From contig JAOACB010000008.1 in assembly GCA_026418055.1 (NCBI GenBank), positions 1 through 64,000 of the forward strand: a stretch of DNA of 64,000 nt, in the 5' to 3' direction. The notes beneath the pieces are model-generated. The model did not search any database and was not told where the DNA came from. It was given only the letters and a program-made list of their open reading frames with translations. The translations under genes and the position numbers were made by a program. Positions 1 to 7,696 of the stretch are shown one piece after another; the stretch's first letter is position 1; every line of letters starts with the position of its first letter. This stretch comes from Fimbriimonadales bacterium. GTDB taxonomy: Bacteria > Armatimonadota > Fimbriimonadia > Fimbriimonadales > Fimbriimonadaceae.

Positions 1-1656
1 CTGCGGGACACGCGCGGCGACGACCGGTACCACGTTGGTCTGTTCGGGCAGGGGGCCGCGCGCACCGCGGGGGTAGGCCTGCTGAGCGACCTGAGCGGCA
101 ACGACGCCTACACCGCAGGGGGCGTCGAGAGCGGCGCGCCGCTGGTGCCGCAGAGCTGGCAGTGCTTCGCGCAGGGCTCCGCGTGCGGCTACCGCGAGGA
201 TTCCGGCGGCTTCAGCGGCGGCCTGGGAATGCTGGTCGACGAAGCGGGCGACGACGCCTACAGCGCGGGCACCTACTCGCAGGGCGCCAGCTACTGGTTC
301 GCCATCGGCGTGCTGTGGGACCGCTCGGGGCACGACGGCTATTTGGCGCACTACTACTCACAGGCGAGCGCGATGCACCTGTGCGCCGCCTACCTGGTGG
401 ACGAGGCCGGCAACGACGCCTACACGGTGCGCACGGGCGCGATGCACGCCATCGGCCACGACTACGCGGTGGCGCTGCTTCTGGACCGTTCGGGCAACGA
501 CGTGTACGCCGGCGCGGACAGCCGCCCCGCGATCGGCAACGCCAACGGCGTCGGCCTGTTCTTGGACGTGGCCGGCGACGACCGCTACCAAGGCCCTCCG
601 GGCGCGGCCAACCCCGCGCGCGACTTCGGCTCCGTGGGCCTCTTCGCCGATCTCTCGGGCGCGGACCTGTACGCTCGCGGCCTGGAGGATGCGGCCGTCC
701 GGCTCGAGCCGACCTGGGCGGCCGCGCTGGACGCCGCGGGCAAGCCCGCCTCCGCCGCCCAGGCCGCTCGGACGCCTCCCAAGCCCGGAACGAGGCCGGA
801 GCCTCCGACCGAGGAGCTGGAGAGGCTGTACCGCAAGGCGACGGCGTGGGGCGTGGGCACGCTGGAGGAGGAGGTTCGTTCGGCCACGGACGAGCTGATC
901 GCCATCGGTAGGCCCGCTCTGGAGTGGATGCTGCGGGAGAAACTGGCCACGGCGGACCGGCTGGCGCTGCGGCTGTACGAAGGGTTGATCGCGGCTCTCG
1001 CGCCCGAGTCCGGCAGGATGCTCGCCCCCTACCTGTCGTCCTCCAAGTCTGCAGAGAGGGAGAACGCCTGGAGGTTGGCCCGCTCCCGGGCGATCCCCGA
1101 GGCCGCCTCCGCGCTGGACGCCGGTCTGGCCGACCCGAAGACGCGCCTCTCGGCGGTCGGGTGGATCGCCGCCACCAGGAACCGCGGCGCCACGGAGCGC
1201 CTGCTGCAGTGGGCCCAAGGCGAGGACCGCACGCTCGCGCTGGCCTGCGTGGTGGCGCTGCGGGCCCTGGAGACGCCGGACGCGATCCCCGTTCTGCGGC
1301 GTCTGGCCACCGCCGAGGACCTGGGCCTGCGCAAGGCCGCGGTGGCCGCCCTCGGGCGGTTTCCGGACGAGGCCATGGCGCTGGGCGGCGAGCTGCAGCA
1401 GAGGACGCTGCGGGAGCGGCGCATCGGTCTGGAGCTGTTGGCGGCTGCTGGCACCGAGGCCGCGCTGGCTCTGGTGGCCAGCGCCCTCGAGTCCTCGCAG
1501 CCCGAGCTGAGGCTCGAGGCCGTGAGGCTCCTGGCGGAGCGGAACCCGCAGCGCTACCGCGAGCCGATCGCTCGTTTGGCCGAGGACCCCGACCCGGACG
1601 TCCGGCTGGCGGTGCGCTGGGCTCTGGCCAAGGCGCCCGGCGGACCGGCGCGCTAG
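1..1656 (+). CDS. D-x-x-G-x-D-x-Y repeat protein with C-terminal HEAT-like repeats (5' end outside window)
   Basis: The reading frame is open from base 1, so the N-terminus is missing. The first ~230 visible residues contain eight copies of a unit of roughly 25-35 residues whose core is D-x-x-G-(N/D/H/A)-D-x-Y, for example DLSGNDAY, DEAGDDAY, DRSGHDGY, DEAGNDAY, DRSGNDVY, DVAGDDRY and DLSGADLY, usually preceded by a hydrophobic strand such as GMLV or GLFL. A Pro-rich linker follows (around base 760-810). The last ~275 residues are Ala/Leu/Arg-rich helical repeats of the HEAT type (LRKAAVAALGRF, LRLEAVRLLAERNP, VRLAVRWALAKA). Periodic acidic turns could bind metal, but this is inference. It is not the RTX nonapeptide. 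No enzymatic motif is visible; a surface or scaffold role is a guess. The stop interlocks with the convergent DUF4139 gene through a shared CTAG. Confidence 0.75.
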   Translation: MRDTRGDDRYHVGLFGQGAARTAGVGLLSDLSGNDAYTAGGVESGAPLVPQSWQCFAQGSACGYREDSGGFSGGLGMLVDEAGDDAYSAGTYSQGASYWFAIGVLWDRSGHDGYLAHYYSQASAMHLCAAYLVDEAGNDAYTVRTGAMHAIGHDYAVALLLDRSGNDVYAGADSRPAIGNANGVGLFLDVAGDDRYQGPPGAANPARDFGSVGLFADLSGADLYARGLEDAAVRLEPTWAAALDAAGKPASAAQAARTPPKPGTRPEPPTEELERLYRKATAWGVGTLEEEVRSATDELIAIGRPALEWMLREKLATADRLALRLYEGLIAALAPESGRMLAPYLSSSKSAERENAWRLARSRAIPEAASALDAGLADPKTRLSAVGWIAATRNRGATERLLQWAQGEDRTLALACVVALRALETPDAIPVLRRLATAEDLGLRKAAVAALGRFPDEAMALGGELQQRTLRERRIGLELLAAAGTEAALALVASALESSQPELRLEAVRLLAERNPQRYREPIARLAEDPDPDVRLAVRWALAKAPGGPAR

Positions 1657-3206
1657 CCGCGGGAAGGCACGTACACCTTGTAGGTGTACGTGCGCTCGAG
1701 CGTCTCGCCGGGCTGGAGGGTCGCGTTCCACTCCAAGCGGGACACCGGGTTGGCCTCGCGCAGGCCGCGGGCCGACTTCGTGACCGAGGGGTTGCCCTCG
1801 GCGGACTCGACCTCTCCGGTCAGCTCCTTGCGGATCCTCAGCCGGATGGGCTCCGGCTTGGCGTTGCGCGCGGTCAGGGTTCCCTTCAGGGTGACCAGGT
1901 CGAACACCGGAGAGCCAGCCGAGTTCCGCACGGCGCCCCGCTCTCGGGACAGCTCCTCCTCGGTGGCCCGGGCGCGCACATCCAGGGCTTTGGTGACGCG
2001 CACGAGCGCCTCGGCGTCGCGGCCGGTGTAGCGCAGCGTGTCCTGGCCCAGGATCTGGCCGTCCTTGGTCACGGTCACCGGCGCGGTGGTCCAAGGCTGG
2101 CCGCTCCGATTGTGGAAGCGCAGGCAGTTCCACACCTCGCCCGGCTCGTCGGAGGGCCCTTCCGCGCCGGGCCGCAGGAGGCTGCCGTCGGCGACGTCCC
2201 AGGTGTGCAGGTGCTCGTACTCCGATTCGACGGCGAACACGTAGGCGATGGCCCGGTCGCCCTTGGCCAGCCTCAGCCCGGAAAGCCGGTAGAAGAACAG
2301 ATCCTCCAGCTGCTCGCCGGGGATCTGCGGCGCGGGGGGAAACGCGGCGTCGAACGCCAGCCCTCCGGGCGCCGCCGCCATGTTCTGCGTCAGCAGGGCT
2401 CCCTCGCGCCTGGCCTCGTCGGGCGCTCCGGCCCGAACCAGCGCCGCCAAGGTCGGCTCGATGCCCGCTCCGGTCGAGAACGGCTCCCCGGTCGGCGCGA
2501 ACGGCACGTTGGGGAATCCGGTGACTAGTCGCAGGTCCGCCTGCTTCAAGTCGGTCAGGTCGTTGACCAGCGTCGCCTTGCACAGGATGCGCAGCCGCTT
2601 CGGGTCGGAGGCGTCCAACGCGTACGAGGGAGCCCAAAGCAGGCCGCGCTCCAACGACACCATAAGCACCTTGCCAGAGCCGGCTCCGGTCGTTTCGATG
2701 CGCACCACCCGCTTGCGGGTCTCCACCTCCCTCTGCCACTTCAGCGCCCCGCCCGCGGCGACCACCGAGCGGATCGCCGCCTTCGGCAGCGCCACCGTGC
2801 CGGCGGCCGTGCGCAGGACCAGGAGCTGGCCCTCGGCGGATACGATGCGCCCGGTCTGCGCCTTGCCGAGCGCGGGGTCCTCGGTCGCGAAGGCGACCTG
2901 GACGCTTTGGCCGACGTTCGCCGCGAGGACCTCCTCCAGCGACGAGAGCGGCGCAGGCGTCTTGGTCTTCACGACCGAGCTGACGACCGACCGGAGCTGG
3001 GCGCCCTCCGCCGGGACGAACCAGAGCGTTCCGAGCGCGGCGCGGGGGACCTCGCCGACCGTCGCCTTGCCGTCCGTCACGGGAATCTCGCGCACGACGA
3101 CGGCATAGCCGTTCTTGAAGAGCGAGGCCGCTACGACGCGACCCCCGGTGGGGGTCGGCGCGGCGGCAGAGAAGAGAACCGTTGCGGCTGCGAGCGGAAC
3201 GAGCAT
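1653..3206 (-). CDS. DUF4139 domain-containing secreted protein
   Basis: A 517-residue protein with an N-terminal signal peptide (MLVPLAAATVLFSAAA). It then reads ASLFKNGYAVVVREIPV, the usual opening of the family in which an N-terminal beta domain precedes DUF4139. The C-terminal half is beta-rich, with RLEWNATLQPGETLERTYTY near the end, matching the end of DUF4139. The biochemical role of the family is unknown and the protein is probably exported. The start is well supported: AAAGGAGG lies 6-7 nt before the ATG, with a TATCGT -10-like element further upstream. Its last codons overlap the stop of the convergent repeat protein by four bases. I recognise the family from its pattern only. Confidence 0.7.
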   Translation of the reverse strand: MLVPLAAATVLFSAAAPTPTGGRVVAASLFKNGYAVVVREIPVTDGKATVGEVPRAALGTLWFVPAEGAQLRSVVSSVVKTKTPAPLSSLEEVLAANVGQSVQVAFATEDPALGKAQTGRIVSAEGQLLVLRTAAGTVALPKAAIRSVVAAGGALKWQREVETRKRVVRIETTGAGSGKVLMVSLERGLLWAPSYALDASDPKRLRILCKATLVNDLTDLKQADLRLVTGFPNVPFAPTGEPFSTGAGIEPTLAALVRAGAPDEARREGALLTQNMAAAPGGLAFDAAFPPAPQIPGEQLEDLFFYRLSGLRLAKGDRAIAYVFAVESEYEHLHTWDVADGSLLRPGAEGPSDEPGEVWNCLRFHNRSGQPWTTAPVTVTKDGQILGQDTLRYTGRDAEALVRVTKALDVRARATEEELSRERGAVRNSAGSPVFDLVTLKGTLTARNAKPEPIRLRIRKELTGEVESAEGNPSVTKSARGLREANPVSRLEWNATLQPGETLERTYTYKVYVPSRG

Positions 3207-3320
3207 GGGTTACCTCCTTTGCCTGAGACAAACGATAGACGTGCGAAGTCCAAAGCAGGCACCCCTCGCTCGCAGAAGCCCTCCAGCGCACGGCGCTCTG
3301 CCTGAAAATGGGTCTTTCGA

Positions 3321-3330
3321 CCCCCCCCCC
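3321..3330. repeat. Homopolymeric C10 tract in a promoter region
   Basis: Ten consecutive C residues lie 11 nt upstream of the TACTGT -10-like element of the Cys-rich peptide gene, that is, in the spacer or -35 zone. Tracts of this length are prone to slippage. The rest of 3207-3367 holds the divergent DUF4139 leader and nothing else recognisable. Confidence 0.9.
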
Positions 3331-3341
3331 ATCGGGATGGG

Positions 3342-3360
3342 TACTGTGACGCAAAGGAGG
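3342..3360 (+). promoter_or_regulatory. -10-like TACTGT plus strong Shine-Dalgarno for the Cys-rich peptide
   Basis: TACTGT (3342-3347) fits the TANNNT pattern repeated through this window, and AAGGAGG (3354-3360) is seven bases before the ATG at 3368. It is one of the strongest ribosome binding sites in the window. Confidence 0.55.
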
Positions 3361-3367
3361 CTGTAGG

Positions 3368-3595
3368 ATGAGACTGTGGATCCAATCCCTGTTGGCGGCC
3401 GTACTTGCGGTCTTGGTGGTCGTTGGGACGGTGCAGGCGAGCCTGGTGCGGGGCGCTCTGGTGGCGTTCCCGCCCTGTTGCTGGTACGTCGGCATCAGCG
3501 GACAGGCGAGCGGGCCCTGCGACGCTTGCCAGACCTTGGACTGCTGTCTGACCGGTTGCAGAGGATACTGCTCCGGGCTGGCCTATAACGCTTGA
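3368..3595 (+). CDS. Small cysteine-rich secreted peptide
   Basis: A 75-residue product with a clear signal peptide (residues 1 to about 25: a basic start, then LLAAVLAVLVVVGTVQAS). The mature part of about 50 residues has eight cysteines arranged CC, CDAC, CC-x3-C and C, which would suit disulfides or metal binding outside the cytoplasm. The start is fixed by AAGGAGG seven bases upstream. It is followed after 4 nt by a membrane-anchored helical protein and then a pseudopilin, probably one transcript. I do not recognise the family. It could be a secreted signal, a toxin-like peptide or a structural peptide; nothing in the sequence decides. The upstream C10 tract suggests variable expression. 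Confidence 0.65.
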   Translation: MRLWIQSLLAAVLAVLVVVGTVQASLVRGALVAFPPCCWYVGISGQASGPCDACQTLDCCLTGCRGYCSGLAYNA

Positions 3596-3599
3596 AGAG

Positions 3600-4112
3600 A
3601 TGCCTGCTACATCAAGTTCACGTCCAACTAGGTGGTCGCCGGTGGCCGTGGCCGTCGGCCTCCTGGTGGGTCTGGCGGCTTCGTTCTGGGTGGTTCGATC
3701 GTGCAGCGTGGACCCGAAGAAGCTCCGGGATGCTCGCGAGCTAGGCTACAGCAGCCTCGCCGACTACGACTCGTACTGGGCGCTGGTGCACAAGGTCAGT
3801 GAGAAGCAACTCTTGAACGGCGACGAGATTGCGGAGATCGAGCGCCTGCTGCAGGCGAACCCGGAGGACAAGACGGGGATCGGGGGTCTGCTCGGCTACC
3901 AGGCCCGCGGCCCGCACCGGCAACGCTGCATCGAGCTGACCAAGGCCTACCTCCTGAACGACCCTCGTCCGAGGGTACAGACGTTCGCCCTGCTCAACCT
4001 GAAGCGGCTGAACGCGCCGGATTGGCGGCAGCAGTGCGAGGCTCGGCTGAACAGCCAGGACGAGGACCTCCGGTCGTTCGCCAAGGAGCTTCTGGATGGC
4101 ACGATTCGATAG
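3600..4112 (+). CDS. Membrane-anchored small helical (HEAT-like) protein
   Basis: A 170-residue protein with a single N-terminal membrane segment at about residues 13-33 (VAVAVGLLVGLAASFWVV) followed by RSC; no clean lipobox is present. The remainder is hydrophilic and helical and includes PRPRVQTFALLNLKRL, which resembles one HEAT-like repeat, suggesting a periplasmic or surface-facing helical domain. The gene starts 4 nt after the Cys-rich peptide stop and its last 17 bases overlap the following pseudopilin gene, so the three are translationally coupled. No known family was recognised. A TATA-type promoter of its own was not seen. Confidence 0.6.
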   Translation: MPATSSSRPTRWSPVAVAVGLLVGLAASFWVVRSCSVDPKKLRDARELGYSSLADYDSYWALVHKVSEKQLLNGDEIAEIERLLQANPEDKTGIGGLLGYQARGPHRQRCIELTKAYLLNDPRPRVQTFALLNLKRLNAPDWRQQCEARLNSQDEDLRSFAKELLDGTIR

Positions 4113-4731
4113 CCCTCCGCGGAGCGTCCGGCTCGGCTTCACGCTCGTGGAGCTGCTCGTGGTCGTGGTGATCCTCGTCCTGTTGGCCGCACTGCTCTTC
4201 CCGGTCCTGTCCAAGGCCCGGGAGAGGGGAAAGGACGCGGGGTGCATCTCGAACCTCGCTCAGATCGGCAAGTCGACGGCTCTGTACGCCGCGGACCACG
4301 ACGACTGCCTGCCTTACGGACCTTCCGCGGTGGCGAAGTACCAGCACCTGGACGGGCCCTCCCCCGACCCGTTCTTCGCTCTGCCGACGGCAGAGTCCTT
4401 GCTCGCGCCGTACGGCGCTTCGAAGAGCCTGATGAGGTGCCCGCGGGACGCCTTCTACATGGGGCCGGACCCGAACACGCAGAACCGGGAGTTCGTGCAC
4501 GACCTGTCGTCCAGCTTCTTCGGCAGGGTCGGCTCCAGCTACCTTCTGCTTACTTCTGCGCCCGGCGGGTTGCGGAGGCTGTCCGACGCTGCGTCCCCCT
4601 CCGAGAACGCCCTCGGGATGGACGCCGCCCCCTTCCACGGGGACGAGGATCGCTTCGGCGTGGTGTACCGCGATCTCCATGCGAAGATCGAGCCTTGGTC
4701 GAAGAGGGGCGATCTGATCGGCGCTTGGTGA
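4096..4731 (+). CDS. Type II secretion/type IV pseudopilin-like protein
   Basis: A 211-residue protein with the prepilin peptidase signature GFTLVELL at about residues 14-21, followed by a long hydrophobic helix and then FPVLSKARERGKDAGCISNLAQIG, which matches the armatimonad/planctomycete H-X9-DG pseudopilin class. The C-terminal DGHAK motif of that class appears here as the degenerate DLHAK, so the protein may be a divergent member. It would be cleaved and methylated by PilD and assembled in the inner membrane. The gene overlaps the preceding helical protein by 17 bases and closes the three-gene Cys-rich peptide cassette. Confidence 0.75.
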   Translation: MARFDSPPRSVRLGFTLVELLVVVVILVLLAALLFPVLSKARERGKDAGCISNLAQIGKSTALYAADHDDCLPYGPSAVAKYQHLDGPSPDPFFALPTAESLLAPYGASKSLMRCPRDAFYMGPDPNTQNREFVHDLSSSFFGRVGSSYLLLTSAPGGLRRLSDAASPSENALGMDAAPFHGDEDRFGVVYRDLHAKIEPWSKRGDLIGAW

Positions 4732-4767
4732 CGCGCCTCGCGCGGGAAGAAGCCCCGAGCGCGTAGG

Positions 4768-4773
4768 TAATCT
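4768..4773 (+). promoter_or_regulatory. -10-like TAATCT, leaderless spacing
   Basis: TAATCT ends 6 nt before the ATG at 4780. Transcription starting 6-8 nt after the hexamer would begin at the start codon; no Shine-Dalgarno site is present. Confidence 0.5.
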
Positions 4774-4779
4774 GGCGCC

Positions 4780-5457
4780 ATGGCAAAGAGCGCGCTGATC
4801 GTTTGGGGCGGCTGGGACGGCCACGAGCCGGACAAGGTCGCCGACCTGTTCCGAGAGATTCTCGTCGGCGAGGGGTTCGAGGTCGAGGTGGCGGACACCC
4901 TGGATGCGTTCCGGGACGCCGAGAAGCTGGCCGGCCTGAGCCTGATCATCCCCGTGTGGACCATGGGGAGCATCCAGCCCGAGCAGGAGCAGCCGGTGCT
5001 GCGGGCCGTCGCGGACCACGGAGTCGGCATCGCGGGTTGCCACGGGGGGATGTGCGACGCGTTCCGTCTGAACACCGAGTGGCAGTTCATGACCGGCGGC
5101 CAATGGGTCGCGCACCCGGGCAACGACGGCGTCCGGTACACCGTGAACATCAACCGCGCGAACCCGCACCCGATCACGGACGGTCTGCCCGACTTCGAGG
5201 TGGTCAGCGAGCAGTACTACCTGCACGTGGACCCGGCCGTGAACGTTCTGGCCACCACCGACTTCCCGACGCCCGGCGTGGACGGTCCGCACGTGGAGAA
5301 CCCGTGCAAGATGCCGCAGGTGTGGACCAAGAAGTACGGCAAGGGCCGGGTGTTCTACACCGCGCTGGGGCACCATCGGGACGTTCTGGAGCCCGAGACT
5401 CCGCGCGAGATCTGCCGCCGCGGGTTCCTGTGGGCGGCCAAGGGCGTCGGTCTCTGA
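4780..5457 (+). CDS. ThuA-like domain protein
   Basis: A 225-residue cytoplasmic protein of the ThuA class (glutamine-amidotransferase-like fold). It begins SALIVWGGWDGHEPDKVADLF, the usual ThuA opening, and contains GVGIAGCHGGMCDAF around residues 83-98, PHPITDGLPDF, and the C-terminal GRVFYTALGHH, all typical of the fold. ThuA proteins are linked to trehalose/disaccharide or hydroxy-acid metabolism, but many bacterial members are uncharacterised, so no substrate is assigned. It stands alone between the pseudopilin and convergent hypB, whose stop lies 3 nt away. The start is supported by the leaderless -10 hexamer. Confidence 0.8.
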   Translation: MAKSALIVWGGWDGHEPDKVADLFREILVGEGFEVEVADTLDAFRDAEKLAGLSLIIPVWTMGSIQPEQEQPVLRAVADHGVGIAGCHGGMCDAFRLNTEWQFMTGGQWVAHPGNDGVRYTVNINRANPHPITDGLPDFEVVSEQYYLHVDPAVNVLATTDFPTPGVDGPHVENPCKMPQVWTKKYGKGRVFYTALGHHRDVLEPETPREICRRGFLWAAKGVGL

Positions 5458-5460
5458 CGC

Positions 5461-6126
5461 CTACACGCGGGGCTGGAGCCGTTCCCGCAGCCAGGCGTAC
5501 CAATGCTCCAGCCCCGAGCCGGTCTTGGCGCTGACCTCGAGCACCTCGGCCTGCGGTGCCACCCCGTACACGGCGGCGAGAGCCTCCTCCCGGCGGAACT
5601 CCACGGCCTCCGCGAGGTCGATCTTGCTGACCAGCACCAGGTCGGCGGTCTTGAAGAGCGTGGGGTACTTCAGCGGCTTGTCCTCGCCCTCGGTGACGCT
5701 GAACAGCACCACGCGCGCGTGCTCGCCCAGGTCGTGGCTGGCCGGGCAGACCAGGTTGCCGACGTTTTCGACGATCAGCAACCGGAGACCATCCAGGCCG
5801 AGGGCGTCCAAGCCGGCCCGAACCATGTTCGCCTCCAGGTGGCAGTAGCCGTCGGTGGTGACCTGCACCACCCGCGCGCCCTTGCCCCGCAGGCGGGCGG
5901 CGTCGTGGTCCGTCGCAAGATCGCCCACCAGCACGCCGGTCGGGATTTGCCCTGCGAGATCGGCGAGCGTGCGCTCGAGCAGGGCCGTCTTGCCCGCGCC
6001 TGGCGAAGAGAGCACGTTGACGCAGAACAGGCCTCTCCGGTCGAACTCGGCGCGGAGCGCGGCGGCCATGCGGTCGTTCTCGGCCAGCACGGCCTGCGCG
6101 AAGTCGACGATCAGGCGATCCTCCAT
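5461..6126 (-). CDS. hypB: Hydrogenase/urease nickel incorporation GTPase HypB
   Basis: A 221-residue GTPase of the SIMIBI class that delivers nickel to NiFe-hydrogenase (and in some bacteria urease) together with HypA. Residues 40-47 are the P-loop SSPGAGKT. HypB motifs follow: GDLATDHDA, QVTTDGYCHLEANM, VENVGNLVCPA and the guanine-binding VSKIDLAEAV. The His-rich N-terminal nickel store and the N-terminal CXXCGC motif are both absent, so it is a minimal HypB. ATG at 6126 is chosen because GGAG lies 5 nt upstream; GTG at 6132, overlapping the hypA stop as GTGA, is the alternative. No hydrogenase or urease structural gene lies in the window. Confidence 0.9.
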   Translation of the reverse strand: MEDRLIVDFAQAVLAENDRMAAALRAEFDRRGLFCVNVLSSPGAGKTALLERTLADLAGQIPTGVLVGDLATDHDAARLRGKGARVVQVTTDGYCHLEANMVRAGLDALGLDGLRLLIVENVGNLVCPASHDLGEHARVVLFSVTEGEDKPLKYPTLFKTADLVLVSKIDLAEAVEFRREEALAAVYGVAPQAEVLEVSAKTGSGLEHWYAWLRERLQPRV

Positions 6127-6128
6127 GG

Positions 6129-6470
6129 TCACTCCAGCTCGATCTGGGCCAGCTCCAGCTCGCGCCCGCTGACGATTCTGGCCGACGGAACGCCGCACGA
6201 GGGGCACGCGTACACCGCACCCTGTGGGCTGAACTCCTTCCCGCAAGGCTCGCACAGGCAGCGCACGGGAACGTGCTCCAGCTCCAGCCGCGAGCCCTCC
6301 GCGAGCGTGCCCCTGCAGACGACCGGGTAGGCGAAGTCCAAGGCCTCGGGCACGACGCCCGCCAGCGCCCCGATCCGGAGCCTCAGGACCGCGATGCGCC
6401 TGCCGCCCATCTCCTCGGCCTTGGCCACGGCGGCCCGAACCGCCGCCGCGCAGATCGACACCTCGTGCAC
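6129..6470 (-). CDS. hypA: Hydrogenase/urease nickel metallochaperone HypA
   Basis: A 113-residue protein, the usual HypA length. It begins M-H-E-V-S, where His2 is the known nickel ligand. The zinc site is visible as C73-x2-C76 and C89-x2-C92. The GTG start at 6470 is chosen because it restores the His2 N-terminus and because TACAAT ends just 5 nt upstream, as in other leaderless genes here; a longer frame back to 6515 would bury His2. The gene couples to hypB by overlap and is divergent from the thioredoxin-like gene, with only 53 nt between them. Confidence 0.9.
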   Translation of the reverse strand: MHEVSICAAAVRAAVAKAEEMGGRRIAVLRLRIGALAGVVPEALDFAYPVVCRGTLAEGSRLELEHVPVRCLCEPCGKEFSPQGAVYACPSCGVPSARIVSGRELELAQIELE

Positions 6471-6475
6471 GGCCC

Positions 6476-6481
6476 ATTGTA
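6476..6481 (-). promoter_or_regulatory. -10-like TACAAT for hypA, leaderless spacing
   Basis: TACAAT on the minus strand ends 5 nt before the GTG start at 6470. It decides the hypA start. Confidence 0.55.
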
Positions 6482-6512
6482 GTCCAGGCCCACGGGCGGG
6501 CGGGATGAGGGC

Positions 6513-6518
6513 CATAAT
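6513..6518 (+). promoter_or_regulatory. -10-like CATAAT, leaderless spacing
   Basis: CATAAT ends 5 nt before the ATG at 6524; no Shine-Dalgarno site lies between. Confidence 0.5.
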
Positions 6519-6523
6519 GCGCC

Positions 6524-7606
6524 ATGGTTCGCATCCGAGCTTTCGCCGCTGCGGCGCTCGCGGCCCTCACCGTAGCCGCGGCCTCCGCGCAATCGCTGGC
6601 CCCCGGCGACCCCGCGCCCCCCATCCAGGTGGCCTCATGGGTCAAGGGCACCCCGGTCGCCTCCTTGGAGCCGGGCAAGATCTACGTCATCGAGTTCTGG
6701 GCGACCTGGTGCGGCCCCTGCCGCCAGAGCATCCCGCACCTGACCGAGCTGGCCCGGAAGTACGCCGGAAAGGTCACGTTCGTGGGGGTCGACGCCTACG
6801 AGCGCGGCGAGGACATCGAGGCCATCCGAGCGAACGTGAAGAAGTTCGTGGAGGAGATGGGCGACAAGATGGACTACAACGTCGCGATGGACCAGTCGAG
6901 CGGCAAGATGGCGGAGACGTACATGACCGCCGCGGGCCAGAACGGCATCCCCACGGCGTTCGTGGTCGCCGACCAGAAGGTGGTTTGGATAGGCCATCCG
7001 ATGTCGATGGACGAGCCGCTGGCCAAGATCGTGGAGGGCTCGTTCGACGTCGCCAAGTTCCGTGCGGCGTTCTTGGAGCAGGCCGCCGCCGAGAAGAGGC
7101 AGATGGAGGCGCGGCAGAAGCTCGCCGCCGCCCGCGCCCAGTACGCCAAGGGCGAGAAGGCCGAGGCGCTGAAGGCCCTCGACGAGCTGGCCAAAGATCC
7201 CGCCTTGGCGAACATGGCCAAGGTGACGAAGCTCCAGCTCATCGCTCCCGACGACCCCAAGGCCGCCGAGAAGATGATCGACGAGCTGGGCAAGGCCAAG
7301 GGCGAGGACGCGTCGGCGCCGCTGATCACGTTCATGCTGTCCCAGCCCCCGAAGGACGAGTCGAAGAAGGCCGCCTTCGAGAAGCTGGTGGACCGCGCGA
7401 TCGCCAAGGCCAAGGCCATCGAGAAGGACAGCGGCCCGGTGTTCTACTACTACGAGGCCCTGGTGTACCAGCGGCGGAACGACCGGAAGAACGGACTGGC
7501 GGCCGTCCAGAAGGCGGAGAGTCTGCTGGGCAAGATGCCCGCCGAGGAAGCGGAGCAGTTCAAACCCTATTTGGAGCGGCTGAAGAAGTTCTTCAGCGAG
7601 CAGTGA
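6524..7606 (+). CDS. TlpA-like secreted thioredoxin-fold protein with helical C-terminal extension
   Basis: A 360-residue protein with an N-terminal signal peptide (FAAAALAALTVAAASAQ). A TlpA/AhpC-type thioredoxin domain at about residues 25-190 carries FWATWCGPC with redox cysteines 63 and 66, and the cis-Pro loop appears in NGIPTAFVV. The last ~170 residues are Lys/Ala/Glu-rich and helical, probably TPR-like. Such proteins reduce periplasmic disulfides or serve in cytochrome maturation; the exact partner is not shown. The start is supported by CATAAT 5 nt upstream. A 12-bp GC hairpin follows the stop. Confidence 0.85.
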   Translation: MVRIRAFAAAALAALTVAAASAQSLAPGDPAPPIQVASWVKGTPVASLEPGKIYVIEFWATWCGPCRQSIPHLTELARKYAGKVTFVGVDAYERGEDIEAIRANVKKFVEEMGDKMDYNVAMDQSSGKMAETYMTAAGQNGIPTAFVVADQKVVWIGHPMSMDEPLAKIVEGSFDVAKFRAAFLEQAAAEKRQMEARQKLAAARAQYAKGEKAEALKALDELAKDPALANMAKVTKLQLIAPDDPKAAEKMIDELGKAKGEDASAPLITFMLSQPPKDESKKAAFEKLVDRAIAKAKAIEKDSGPVFYYYEALVYQRRNDRKNGLAAVQKAESLLGKMPAEEAEQFKPYLERLKKFFSEQ

Positions 7607-7629
7607 GGCTGGCCCGTTAGGCCGTCCAC

Positions 7630-7658
7630 GGGGCCGCGGTCTCTGCGACCGCGGCCCC
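7630..7658. terminator. Bidirectional terminator-like hairpin
   Basis: A perfect 12-bp inverted repeat (GGGGCCGCGGTC and its complement) with a TCTGC loop lies between convergent genes ending at 7606 and 7697. There is no T tract on the plus strand. Confidence 0.55.
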
Positions 7659-7696
7659 GAAGCGTTGCCGAGCGGGTCGCTGCGGCGGCCGGCGAC

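Noticed and set aside
1-690. RTX calcium-binding repeats
   Set aside because: The RTX nonapeptide is GGxGxDxUx in contiguous blocks; here single D-x-x-G-x-D-x-Y turns recur every 25-35 residues.
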